Positions 22,401 through 36,220 of a stretch of 64,000 nucleotides of DNA are shown in pieces (the stretch's first letter is position 1; each line of letters begins with the position of its first letter). The notes below the pieces were generated by a model. That model worked only from the letters and a program-made list of their open reading frames with translations. It had not been told where the DNA came from and searched no databases. The translations under genes and the position numbers were made by a program. Source of the DNA: Tenodera sinensis (lineage: Eukaryota > Arthropoda > Insecta > Mantodea > Mantidae); contig CM060972.1 of the NCBI GenBank assembly GCA_030765045.1, positions 4,114,905 to 4,178,904 of the forward strand, given 5' to 3'.

Positions 22401-25400
22401 CAAATATCTCAATTAAAACATCACACACACAATGGACGAACATCTTCAATACCTGGCTCGGCTCTGTGTGTGTCACGTGTCTCCTACGTAACTGGGATCA
22501 TACTCAAATATCTCAATTAAAACATCACACACACAATGGACGAACATCTTCAATACCTGGCCCGGCTCTGTGTGTGTCACGTGTCTCCTACGTAACTGGG
22601 ATCATACTCAAATATCTCAATTAAAACATCACACACACAATGGACGAACATCTTCAATACCTGGCCCGGCTCTGTGTGTGTCACGTGTCTCCTACGTAAC
22701 TGGGATCATACTCAAATATCTCAATTAAAACATCACACACACACAATGGACGAACATCTTCAATACCTGGCCCGGCTCTGTGTGTGTCACGTGTCTCCTA
22801 CGTAACTGGGATCATACTCAAATATCTCAATTAAAACATCACACACACACAATGGACGAACATCTTCAATACCTGGCCCGGCTCTGTGTGTGTCACGTGT
22901 CTCCTAAGTAACTGGGATCATACTCAAATATCTCAACTAAACATCACACACACAATGGACGAACATCTTCAATACCTGGCCCGGCTCTGTGTGTGTCACG
23001 TGTCTCCTACGTAACTGGGATCATACTCGAATATCTCAATTAAAACATCACACACACAATGGACGAACATCTTCAATACCTGGCCCGGCTCTGTGTGTGT
23101 CACGTGTCTCCTACGTAACTGGGATCATACTCAAATATCTCAACTAAACATCACACACACAATGGACGAACATCTTCAATACCTGGCCCGGCTCTGTGTG
23201 TGTCACGTGTCTCCTAAGTAACTGGGATCATACTCAAATATCTCAACTAAACATCACACACACAATGGACGAACATCTTCAATACCTGGCCCGGCTCTGT
23301 GTGTGTCACGTGTCTCCTAAGTAACTGGGATCATACTCAAATATCTCAATTAAAACATCACACACACAATGGACGAACATCTTCAATACCTGGCCCGGCT
23401 CTGTGTGTGTCACGTGTCTCCTAAGTAACTGGGATCATACTCAAATATCTCAACTAAACATCACACACACAATGGACGAACATCTTCAATACCTGGCCCG
23501 GCTCTGTGTGTGTCACGTGTCTCCTAAGTAACTGGGATCATACTCAAATATCTCAATTAAAACATCACACACACACAATGGACGAACATCTTCAATACCT
23601 GGCCCGGCTCTGTGTGTCACGTGTCTCCTAAGTAACTGGGATCATACTCAAATATCTCAATTAAAACATCACAGACACAATGGACGAACATCTTCAATAC
23701 CTGGCCCGGCTCTGTGTGTGTCACGTGTCTCCTAAGTAACTGGGATCATACTCAAATATCTCAACTAAACATCACACACACAATGGACGAACATCTTCAA
23801 TACCTGGCCCGGCTCTGTGTGTGTCACGTGTCTCCTACGTAACTGGGATCATACTCAAATATCTCAACTAAACATCACACACACAATGGACGAACATCTT
23901 CAATACCTGGCCCGGCTCTGTGTGTCACGTGTCTCCTACGTAACTGGGATCATACTCGAATATCTCAATTAAAACATCACACACACAATGGACGAACATC
24001 TTCAATACCTGGCCCGGCTCTGTGTGTGTCACGTGTCTCCTACGTAACTGGGATCATACTCAAATATCTCAACTAAACATCACACACACAATGGACGAAC
24101 ATCTTCAATACCTGGCCCGGCTCTGTGTGTGTGTGTGTGTGTGCATGTCACGTGTCTCCTACGTAACTGGGATCATACTCAAATATCTCAATTAAAACAT
24201 CACACACACAATGGACGAACATCTTCAATACCTGGCCCGGCTCTGTGTGTGTCACGTGTCTCCTACGTAACTGGGATCATACTCAAATATCTCAACTAAA
24301 CATCACACACACAATGGACGAACATCTTCAATACCTGGCCCGGCTCTGTGTGTGTCACGTGTCTCCTAAGTAACTGGGATCATACTCAAATATCTCAATT
24401 AAAACATTACACACACAATGGGCGAACATCTTCAATACCTGGCCCGGCTCTGTGTGTGTCACGTGTCTCCTAAGTAACTGGGATCATACTCAAATATCTC
24501 AATTAAAACATCACACACACAATGGACGAACATCTTCAATACCTGGCCCGGCTCTGTGTGTGTCACGTGTCTCCTACGTAACTGGGATCATACTCAAATA
24601 TCTCAATTAAAACATCACACACACAATGGGCAAACATCTTCAATACCTGGCCCGGCTCTGTGTGTGTCACGTGTCTCCTACGTAACTGGGATCATACTCA
24701 AATATCTCAATTAAAACATCACACACACAATGGACGAACATCTTCAATACCTGGCCCGGCTCTGTGTGTGTCACGTGTCTCCTACGTAACTGGGATCATA
24801 CTCAAATATCTCAACTAAACATCACACACACAATGGACGAACATCTTCAATACCTGGCCCGGCTCTGTGTGTGTCACGTGTCTCCTACGTAACTGGGATC
24901 ATACTCAAATATCTCAATTAAAACATCACACACACAATGGACGAACATCTTCAATACCTGGCCCGGCTCTGTGTGTGTCACGTGTCTCCTACGTAACTGG
25001 GATCATACTCAAATATCTCAATTAAAACATCACACACACAATGGACGAACATCTTCAATACCTGGCCCGGCTCTGTGTGTGTCACGTGTCTCCTACGTAA
25101 CTGGGATCATACTCAAATATCTCAATTAAAACATCACACACACAATGGACGAACATCTTCAATACCTGGCTCGGCTCTGTGTGTGTCACGTGTCTCCTAC
25201 GTAACTGGGATCATACTCAAATATCTCAATTAAAACATCACACACACAATGGACGAACATCTTCAATACCTGGCCCGGCTCTGTGTGTGTCACGTGTCTC
25301 CTACGTAACTGGGATCATACTCAAATATCTCAACTAAACATCACACACACAATGGACGAACATCTTCAATACCTGGCCCGGCTCTGTGTGTGTCACGTGT

Positions 25401-28400
25401 CTCCTACGTAACTGGGATCATACTCAAATATCTCAATTAAAACATCACACACACAATGGACGAACATCTTCAATACCTGGCTCGGCTCTGTGTGTGTCAC
25501 GTGTCTCCTACGTAACTGGGATCATACTCAAATATCTCAATTAAAACATCACACACACAATGGACGAACATCTTCAATACCTGGCCCGGCTCTGTGTGTG
25601 TCACGTGTCTCCTACGTAACTGGGATCATACTCAAATATCTCAACTAAACATCACACACACAATGGACGAACATCTTCAATACCTGGCCCGGCTCTGTGT
25701 GTGTCACGTGTCTCCTACGTAACTGGGATCATACTCAAATATCTCAATTAAAACATCACACACACAATGGACGAACATCTTCAATACCTGGCCCGGCTCT
25801 GTGTGTGTCACGTGTCTCCTACGTAACTGGGATCATACTCAAATATCTCAATTAAAACATCACACACACAATGGACGAACATCTTCAATACCTGGCCCGG
25901 CTCTGTGTGTGTCACGTGTCTCCTACGTAACTGGGATCATACTCAAATATCTCAATTAAAACATCACACACACAATGGACGAACATCTTCAATACCTGGC
26001 TCGGCTCTGTGTGTGTCACGTGTCTCCTACGTAACTGGGATCATACTCAAATATCTCAATTAAAACATCACACACACAATGGACGAACATCTTCAATACC
26101 TGGCCCGGCTCTGTGTGTGTCACGTGTCTCCTACGTAACTGGGATCATACTCAAATATCTCAATTAAAACATCACACACACAATGGACGAACATCTTCAA
26201 TACCTGGCCCGGCTCTGTGTGTGTCACGTGTCTCCTAAGTAACTGGGATCATACTCAAATATCTCAATTAAAACATCACACACACAATGGACGAACATCT
26301 TCAATACCTGGCCCGGCTCTGTGTGTGTCACGTGTCTCCTACGTAACTGGGATCATACTCAAATATCTCAATTAAAACATCACACACACAATGGGCAAAC
26401 ATCTTCAATACCTGGCCCGGCTCTGTGTGTGTCACGTGTCTCCTACGTAACTGGGATCATACTCAAATATCTCAATTAAAACATCACACACACAATGGAC
26501 GAACATCTTCAATACCTGGCCCGGCTCTGTGTGTGTCACGTGTCTCCTAAGTAACTGGGATCATACTCAAATATCTCAATTAAAACATCACACACACAAT
26601 GGACGAACATCTTCAATACCTGGCCCGGCTCTGTGTGTGTGTCACGTGTCTCCTAAGTAACTGGGATCATACTCAAATATCTCAATTAAAACATCACACA
26701 CACAATGGACGAACATCTTCAATACCTGGCCCGGCTCTGTGTGTGTCACGTGTCTCCTACGTAACTGGGATCATACTCAAATATCTCAACTAAACATCAC
26801 ACACACAATGGACGAACATCTTCAATACCTGGCCCGGCTCTGTGTGTGTCACGTGTCTCCTAAGTAACTGGGATCATACTCAAATATCTCAACTAAACAT
26901 CACACACACAATGGACGAACATCTTCAATACCTGGCCCGGCTCTGTGTGTGTCACGTGTCTCCTAAGTAACTGGGATCATACTCAAATATCTCAACTAAA
27001 CATCACACACACAATGGACGAACATCTTCAATACCTGGCCCGGCTCTGTGTGTGTCACGTGTCTCCTACGTAACTGGGATCATACTCGAATATCTCAACT
27101 AAACATCACACACACAATGGGCGAACATCTTCAATACCTGGCCCGGCTCTGTGTGTGTGTCACGTGTCTCCTACGTAACTGGGATCATACTCAAATATCT
27201 CAATTAAAACATCACACACACAATGGGCGAACATCTTCAATACCTGGCCCGGCTCTGTGTGTGTCACGTGTCTCCTAAGTAACTGGGATCATACTCAAAT
27301 ATCTCAATTAAAACATCACACACACAATGGACGAACATCTTCAATACCTGGCCCGGCTCTGTGTGTGTGTCACGTGTCTCCTACGTAACTGGGATCATAC
27401 TCAAATATCTCAACTAAACATCACACACACAATGGACGAACATCTTCAATACCTGGCCCGGCTCTGTGTGTGTGTCACGTGTCTCCTAAGTAACTGGGAT
27501 CATACTCAAATATCTCAATTAAAACATCACACACACAATGGACGAACATCTTCAATACCTGGCCCGGCTCTGTGTGTGTCACGTGTCTCCTACGTAACTG
27601 GGATCATACTCAAATATCTCAACTAAACATCACACACACAATGGACGAACATCTTCAATACCTGGCCCGGCTCTGTGTGTGTCACGTGTCTCCTAAGTAA
27701 CTGGGATCATACTCAAATATCTCAACTAAACATCACACACACAATGGACGAACATCTTCAATACCTGGCCCGGCTCTGTGTGTGTCACGTGTCTCCTAAG
27801 TAACTGGGATCATACTCAAATATCTCAACTAAACATCACACACACAATGGACGAACATCTTCAATACCTGGCCCGGCTCTGTGTGTGTCACGTGTCTCCT
27901 ACGTAACTGGGATCATACTCAAATATCTCAATTAAAACATCACACACACAATGGACGAACATCTTCAATACCTGGCCCGGCTCTGTGTGTGTCACGTGTC
28001 TCCTACGTAACTGGGATCATACTCAAATATCTCAATTAAAACATCACACACACAATGGACGAACATCTTCAATACCTGGCCCGGCTCTGTGTGTGTCACG
28101 TGTCTCCTAAGTAACTGGGATCATACTCAAATATCTCAATTAAAACATCACACACACAATGGACGAACATCTTCAATACCTGGCCCGGCTCTGTGTGTGT
28201 CACGTGTCTCCTACGTAACTGGGATCATACTCAAATATCTCAACTAAACATCACACACACAATGGACGAACATCTTCAATACCTGGCCCGGCTCTGTGTG
28301 TGTCACGTGTCTCCTACGTAACTGGGATCATACTCAAATATCTCAATTAAAACATCACACACACAATGGACGAACATCTTCAATACCTGGCCCGGCTCTG

Positions 28401-29015
28401 TGTGTGTCACGTGTCTCCTAAGTAACTGGGATCATACTCAAATATCTCAACTAAACATCACACACACAATGGACGAACATCTTCAATACCTGGCCCGGCT
28501 CTGTGTGTGTCACGTGTCTCCTACGTAACTGGGATCATACTCAAATATCTCAATTAAAACATCACACACACAATGGACGAACATCTTCAATACCTGGCCC
28601 GGCTCTGTGTGTGTCACGTGTCTCCTAAGTAACTGGGATCATACTCGAATATCTCAACTAAACATCACACACACAATGGACGAACATCTTCAATACCTGG
28701 CCCGGCTCTGTGTGTGTCACGTGTCTCCTAAGTAACTGGGATCATACTCAAATATCTCAATTAAAACATCACACACACAATGGACGAACATCTTCAATAC
28801 CTGGCCCGGCTCTGTGTGTGTCACGTGTCTCCTACGTAACTGGGATCATACTCAAATATCTCAACTAAACATCACACACACAATGGGCGAACATCTTCAA
28901 TACCTGGCCCGGCTCTGTGTGTGTCACGTGTCTCCTAAGTAACTGGGATCATACTCAAATATCTCAACTAAACATCACACACACAATGGGCGAACATCTT
29001 CAATACCTGGCCCGG

Positions 29016-29018
<3 letters not shown>
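16445..29018 (+). repeat. Satellite array, about 120 head-to-tail monomers of 101-104 bp
   Basis: The monomer runs tcacgtgtctcctacgtaac, tgggatcatactcaaatatc, tcaattaaaacatcacacac, aatgggcgaacatcttc, aatacctggcccggctctg, (tg)3-5. All copies have the same orientation and only a few diagnostic variants: tacgtaac or taagtaac, actcaaat or actcgaat, caattaaaacatc or the one-base-shorter caactaaacatc, gggcg or ggacg, and cccgg, ctcgg or ccggg. Length varies mainly by the number of terminal GT pairs. Longer GT runs with gcatg inserts occur near 17887, 19861 and 24127. The gggcg variant dominates on the left (16.4-19.9 kb) and ggacg further right. About 12.6 kb is present with no other element inside it. 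Plus-strand open frames through it are by-products of monomers whose length is a multiple of three; they begin with GTG, not ATG, and are not genes. No similarity to a named satellite is claimed. Confidence 0.97.
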
Positions 29019-29080
<62 letters not shown>

Positions 29081-29088
29081 TGTGTGTA
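29019..29088. repeat. (GT)n run ending the satellite array
   Basis: The last monomer's terminal GT pairs continue as about 29 perfect repeats, followed by gcgcgtgtgtgt. The array ends here and single-copy-looking DNA follows. Confidence 0.95.
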
Positions 29089-30404
29089 TCTATCTGACAT
29101 TCAACAGGTGCCTACTTTGAATCTGTTAGCACCAGTTATGTGCATTAAGTTTTATTGGGGTTTGCCTTATCTGTAACCTTAAGGCCTTTCGCAGACTTGA
29201 ACAAACTCGACTCAACTGCGCCACTTCCCCGTAACACGTTTTTCCCTCACTCCACCTGCCATCCCTCTCCTTCACTACTGTTCAGGTTCCGACACGACTC
29301 ATTCAGTGTCGAGTAAGCGTGCGTTATGAAGAGTGGTACATATGCGAATATATATGATTCCACCGTTTAGTGGTTTAATTTCTTGTTAGTTTATTTAATA
29401 TAAACTTGTGTGTCATGTTTCAGAGTTTGAATATAATATTAAGCTTAAAACCAAGTAATTTATTATGTTGATCAAATAGTTTTAACATATTCTTAAGCCT
29501 AAATAGCAATGGGACTTTACTTCTTTTTTATTGTGAAAGATAAACAATTTAGTGTGGTAATAATAAGATAAACAAAATAGTTAATAACAGTGTAAACATT
29601 ATTACTACCGCGCAGGAGGAACGAACCCACCAATGCACGTGTCGTGGAAATAGATACATAAAAAACGTTTTTGGGAGATAGTAAGATTTCAAAGATTTGT
29701 TGACATTGCAAGTAACTGAATTATCACGTCTACCAACTTAACCTACTCTACTACGTAACTTAAGGCCTAGGCCGCTACTCCCTTTAACTCAACAATATTA
29801 GTATTCATGCTATATAAAATATAACCTAACCCCAATAATTGTACTCTTACACATACGTTATAATTTAAAACAATAAATCACTGGAGTCTATCGTTGTAAC
29901 AACGATCAGAGACTCAATGAATATCTGTACGCGTTCCGTGAGATAAACAGAGTAGGCCGTGCTCATAGAAATCATAGCGGCTAACTTGAACGACTGTGTC
30001 GGTTCTGAGAATAGGCTCTCTAGAGAGAGATAGGAAAGAAGCTAATTAAGTTGAACCATCAAGACAACATGGAAACATAAACGTTACTATTTCACGTTAC
30101 ATTCATACAAATTACTAATTATCTCTCGATACACGTGTATTAAGTGGAGCTCTACTGCGACGATTCGTCTTCCTTGGGCCAGTAAAACACTTACAAACCT
30201 TATATACTTGTTTTCAACATCTTTCTTTCTATAAGATGTTCCTTATGGAGCACTTTCCGTATTGAACTAATCAAATTTGATACAGAGAGACATAACGAAT
30301 AAAAGTTGCCTTGGTTTTTATTGTCGGATGTATCTAAGCATATGTTTTTAATTTCCCCACACCAAAATTACAATTTTTATGTAAAAAATGTTCGTGCGAG
30401 TCGA
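29089..30404. other. Mostly unassigned DNA
   Basis: No coding signal recognised. 29465-29575 is a member of dispersed pair C, described separately. Confidence 0.4.
29465..29575 (+). repeat. Dispersed repeat pair C, copy 1
   Basis: ttgatcaaatagttttaaca, ttattgtgaaagataaacaa and tttagtgtggtaat align in order with 47546-47645. About 100 bp are shared. The family is not identified. Confidence 0.6.
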
Positions 30405-31062
30405 GAGAAACATTTGTACAAATTATCTTGTTGCTTATTTCCTTGTAGGTACAAGGTGAATATTAGAATACAGTAGGCTTTGAAGGATAGTCAAATCTTT
30501 TAAAGCTTTGAGATCCCGTTCTCTTGGACACTTAACATATAAAAAAATAAACAACGATGTTCCATTTCACGAAGATCTACAAGATCTACATTTGTTGTAC
30601 AGTATGATTTTGTCTATCTCTAACGGTTTACCAGTTATACAAAAGTCGTCCAGAGTAAATACGACTACAGGGGCTATAGCCAGAAAATTCAAAACATACG
30701 TTTCATTTGTCTTAAAAATATTTTAAACATATGACATTTTAATAAAAATTGTTGAGTCATTTTCAAGAAAATCATATTTTTTTAAAAATGTTCCATGTAA
30801 AGGGTAGTTTAGGGTGGGGCAGTTTTCTTGAAAATCTTTGTGTTAGTTCCTTGAAAGTTACTAAACCTAAATACCAATTTTGGTTTTTAGCCGACTTTTC
30901 ATTTTTTAGTTATGCTGCACGCGCATTCATACGCATCTTTTTTTAAAAAAATTCTTGGATTTAGGGGGCCTCAAAACATATATTTCCGGTGAAATCTCGA
31001 GATCGAGTTTTTGGGTGATATACAATAGTTCCTCTACTTAGGGTAGAGAAACTAAAAATGGC
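30405..31062 (+). repeat. Family A dispersed repeat, lacking the left terminus
   Basis: Plus-strand copy from gagaaacatttgtacaaatt through ctacaggggctatagcc, tccatgtaaagggtagttta, ggggcctcaaaacatatatt and tcctctacttagggtagaga to the right end. It has an internal deletion relative to the 51845 copy and lacks the first 80 or so bp. Confidence 0.88.
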
Positions 31063-32225
31063 GAGCGATTAGGAATAACATAACCTCGAGTTAGATTTCG
31101 TTTGACTATTTTACTAAACAATACAGGAGTAGAAGATAATGAAAGTCTAAAAGGAACTATTTACACAATATACTAAATAACCTGAGTTGTATTTCTACCA
31201 AGCAAGGTTTTCTGAAGCTTAATGAATTACTATAAATATCACGTATTTACTCTTAAATTTCTTTGGAACAAAATTAATGACGTCAAGGTTTAACAGTTGC
31301 ATGTTAATAAACTAGGTTATGGGAAGCGTAACTATATTAAAGTTATGTAATATATTTAGTTTTTAGACTTATTTTTGGTTAAATGAGTATGGAACTTCAT
31401 TGAACTAAATTTAGTGGGAAAGTTTAAAATTACAAATCGTTTCGTAACTGTCCTCATTCTCACGCTGTTTCTATACACACTAATAGTACCATTGTTACTG
31501 TATTGTTATTTGGTCAAAAGGTTATGTACGGAGATATACTTAATTACGAGCTTTAACATTGAAACTGGAAGTAAATTTGTGTTCGGAACGCTGAACGGGA
31601 GAAGTAAATTATCAGAAAGTCACTGTTTATTGGCCCATGAGCTCAGTAGACAAATAAAAGGAAAGACAGGGAAAAAGGAGATAATCACATTATTTGCAGT
31701 CAAATGGTCATAGAGGTTTGTAGAAAATATAGCAGAAGAGAAAAATGTGCAGCAAATGAACAAGAACTGTCAGTGAATTTGTAAACAGTGTGTAATTGAG
31801 TGTAAAAAGAAGATAAATACGACTGGTAGGTAGGTAGGTACATACTCGTATTGTGAAGTAATACTGAAGTAGCTTTGAGGTACAAACTGGAGGGGTTTTA
31901 GATGTTACCACGCATTGGGCGCATAAAGCGTTTTCTCCTCTAATGGGAGAAAATAGCTAACCTGGGTTCGTACAATTTAGCAGTGTATGTTGTTTGTTAT
32001 ATCCTTGGAGAACGCTGCATAAAAAAGAAGTAAATCATTATTACACACCGTTACTACAGCCAGCTGGTGAAACAAAAAAATATATAAATCATAAAGTCAA
32101 GTTTTAATGCACGTGTTGTCGGAAATACTGTTTGTTTTACAAGCGTCACGTCCGATACAGGGAACCAAGGATAATTATATACTTACATTCCTACATCAGT
32201 GGCGTGTGTTATATAGTAGCGAAAA
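31063..32225. other. Unassigned DNA
   Basis: A plus frame of 99 residues (31414-31713) with a hydrophobic N-terminal third has no ATG at its start and no recognised domain; it is left as chance. Confidence 0.4.
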
Positions 32226-33465
32226 ATACCGGCACCAACACCACCACCAGCATACCAACACCAACATACCACCACCATCACCACCACCATCATACCACCA
32301 CCAGCATACCAACACCAGCATACCACCAACATACCAACACCATACCACCACTAGCATACCAACACCAGCATACCAACACCACCATACCAACACCAGCATA
32401 CCAACACCACCATACAACCACCAGCATACCAACACCAGCATACCACCAACATACCAACACCATACCACCACTAGCATAACACCAACATACCAACACCAGC
32501 ATACCACCAACATACCAACACCATACCACCACTAGCATACCAACACCAGCATAACACCAACATACCAACACCAGCATAGCACCAACATACCAACACCATA
32601 CCACCACTAGCATACCAACACCAGCATACCAACACCAACATACCAACACCACCATACCACCAGCATACCAACACCAACATACCAACACCAGCATACCAAC
32701 ACCATACCACCACCAACATACCAATACCAACATACCAACACCACCATACCAACACCATACCACCACCAACATACCAATACCAACACCACCATACCACCAG
32801 CAGCATACCAACATCTACATACCAACACCACCATACCACCACCAGCATACCAACACCAACATACCAACACCAGCATACCAACACCAACATACCAACACCA
32901 TACCACCACCAACATACCAATACCAACATACCATACCACCAGCAGCATACCAACACCTACATACCAACACCAGCATACCAACATCAACATATCAACACCA
33001 CCATACCACCACCAACATACCAACACCACCATACCACCAGCAGCATACCAACACCTACATACCAACACCAGCATACCAATATCAACATATCAACACCACC
33101 ATACCACCACCAACATACCAACACCACCATACCACCAGCAACATACCACCACCAGCATACCAATAAAAACATACCAACACCAGCATACCAAAACCACCAC
33201 CAACATACCACCACCAGCATACCAACATCAACATACCAACACCAGCATACCAACACCAGCATACCAACACCAACATACCAACACCAACATACCAACATCA
33301 ACATACCAACACCAGCATACCAACACCAACATACCAACACCAACTTACCAACACCAACATACCAACATCAACATACCAACACCAACATACCAACATCAAC
33401 ATACCAACACCAGCATACCAACACCAACATACCAACATCACCACCGCCGCCGCCACCACCACTAG
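32226..33465 (+). repeat. A/C-rich minisatellite, 15-bp and related units
   Basis: About 80 units of the form cataccaacaccagc or cataccaacaccaac, mixed with cataccaccac variants, followed at 33440 by ccaccgccgccgccaccacc. The plus strand has almost no G or T apart from the fixed T of each catacc. Most unit lengths are multiples of three, which is why long open frames appear on both strands. These frames encode His/Thr/Pro-type or Cys/Trp/Val-type repeats and are not supported as genes. Confidence 0.95.
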
Positions 33466-36218
33466 TATACCAATATCTACTATCACTTTCATTAACACTT
33501 CACTACCAGTACGTACTATCACTATACTGTTACTATTACTATTACTACAACTACTCATTATCTTATTCAACTATAAATACACATGTCTATAATTTTGTAT
33601 TGACTTCTCTACCACTTTGTTTGCCAACTATTTTCTTCTTCCTTTTCTTTATCTAACTCCATGTTGTCAAGTGTCCAAAACATTCTAATTGTCTTTTTCC
33701 ACAACTTTGCCGACCTTATTTTAGTTTTTAATGTAACCAACAGTACCTTCATGTTTGATTTAAAATAAAATATCATTGAACCGCACAACTTCCATTTGAG
33801 CATGCGCGAGTCAAAGTATAGTGCGCTAACTGACATGTAAAACAGCGTTAAATTTAAAATAACTACATGAATTATTTACAAAAACTGTTTAAAAAGGCTT
33901 TAATAAGAATAAATGGAATACATTAAATCAAAAATGTATTATTAGTGGATTTAACCGCGATACAAAATGTATGCGCGCGCACGCAGCCATGAAAAAAACC
34001 CAACATAGAGGTTATGGTGTAGTATGTGCAACGAAAAACATGACAAAGTGCTGAAAATGAATTATTTACAATGTGTTGAGATAAATATCCAACACCATAT
34101 CTGTATTATTCTTTATTTCAACGCATGCGTTCTTTCACTTCTCTCTCTCTTTCTCTCTCTCTGACTATATGCTAGACAGCGGTGCTCCTCCTTTGTTATA
34201 GACAGCTCAAAATCCAACTGACACTTGAGAAAATATTTATGTAACAAATCTGACCGACTGGACTGACTGACACAGTTTTATGTGTCACTGCCACAATGAA
34301 ACATACATACAACGCTTTGTGTGATTTTAATATTAAAATTTAATATTAAATTTCAGGTTTTGTTATAGGCACATTGGAAAAAAATGTTGTGGCTATGATG
34401 AGTTTATTGCTATACGTATATTATTATAACTTTCTATTGTTGTTAATGTACGAAGCAATGAAGCGACAATGTAGAAGCCATGCTGAACATTAATATAGAT
34501 GATGTAATTAAAATTACATGATAATAACAAGGAGGTCAGCAGAAAGTGACAGTGTAATTATGAATACATTACCTACTCTACTGAATTAAATTAAGTGATG
34601 CAGGAAGGCGCCTCTTTATTGCAAACAAACGCCTTCTTCACCACTCAACCAGCATTTAAATATAATGAAAACAGTCAATGTTTAAAACACTTATAAAATG
34701 TATTTAATAGTCTATGCTGCATGACATTTCAACTATTTCTTACTCGATTCGACTGTATATACGAGAATCGATACTAGCACCTCCAAGTTTTATTGTTATG
34801 TTGACCTTGACAGAATGATTCAGATAGTATATATGGCATAACCTTAAAATAATACACTTTCAAGAACGAGAACACATTTATTAGAATGCCATTAACACTA
34901 ATTATACAGAATAGCCTTATTTCATATATGGGAATTGATAGTTTCATCTTTAGCTTCGCATGAATGTGCGCAGAAAGCCAAATATTGATTACTAACTGCG
35001 CATCATTTGTTAGAGATCTATTAAAAGATGTCTGCCTTTAGTGACACTAATAAATTAATTCAATTAAATATTTGTGTGCTAATTGTTTGTTGTAGATGTG
35101 TGAGTGGTATACACCTAATATTTTTCAGTACGATATAAACAAGTGCCTTTCATTACGGACCATACTTTATGCGCGGCAGTGTACAAAAGAATGTTTGTTA
35201 TGCGATTATTGGCAGCTTATTCATCATTCGTTATTACCGTTCATAATTATAAAAGCGCAATGAGACGCAGTTGGGCGCATTATCATCAAGTAGAACAATT
35301 ATTTATGTTTGAATAAATTACTGTTTGCACCTTGTGTGTACGTTTCCTTGCTTAGATATACACATCTTATACCGTAACTTCACAGTGTATGCATTTTGAT
35401 AGTTTGAGAGTCTATTATAATCTTTTTCAATAGAATGTATGAAGCTTTAGTATATCATAATTGCATTATTTTTGTTATTGCTGCTTACATATGGCGGTAC
35501 TGGAATGACATGCCGCTTTGTCCACCACTAATCTTACATACGGTTGGTTGTCTGGAATCGTACTCAGTTTGCTTTGGTCAGTGGCGAATGGTCCAACCCT
35601 TGGTCTTAAAGTGGCCAATTCAACATCTAACATGGCTAACGAGAGAGGCAGACTACGGCGCGAAATGCAACGACGTAATGCTTCATGACCCAATGTCGAT
35701 ATATAGTTTTTAGTGGAACACAATAGTTCCTATGTGGAAGACAAAGTAAAAGTGGTTAGTTTGCTGATTTTCCAGTACCAGATAGCGTCTACATTGCTGA
35801 GTATTTGCACTGCCCAGCTGTAATAATGACATCTGGTACATATTGTAACAAGACGACGCGTGTCCACTGACATCTGTTGTATATTAAAGTGAAACTGACT
35901 GAGTCTAATAGCCTTGCAATCAATGTCTCGTTACTGCAGTGAAATCTTCCGCTATACCAAGGACCGGCGAATAATGTGTAACGCTCCTGCTTCTTAAACC
36001 CTTGACAGTGGTGGATAGATCAGCGCGTTTGTTTGTTTGTTTCAAACAGAAAGGAGGTAGTCAAACGTCTACAGTAATAGAGCTAACAAACATTGAAATG
36101 TCATTCTCGGGATTCCTGAAATTATGCAATCTATGTCAAGTAAACTCGGTTCTTAACTCTACAAGAATGTGAATATAATTAGTTTATCCTCTGCATAAAC
36201 TACGAACCACATATTATA
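33466..36218. other. Unassigned AT-rich DNA
   Basis: No gene recognised. A CT-rich microsatellite lies at 34139-34164 and a near-palindrome aatattaaaatttaatatt around 34329. Open frames near 35435-35723 lack any recognised motif. Confidence 0.4.
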
Positions 36219-36220
36219 TA

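Noticed and set aside
16445..29018. CRISPR array
   Set aside because: Repeats are contiguous, with no unique spacers, and the setting is eukaryotic.
16645..29120. Multiple satellite open frames encoding CVTCLLRNWDHT-type repeats as a protein family
   Set aside because: They begin at GTG, shift frame with every 103- or 104-bp monomer, and exist only because some monomers are 102 bp.
29590..29640. tRNA-like B box gggttcgttcc on the minus strand
   Set aside because: No A box at a suitable distance upstream.
32196..33570. Cys/Trp/Val-rich and His/Thr/Pro-rich open frames
   Set aside because: All are readings of the C/A minisatellite; composition and unit length explain them.
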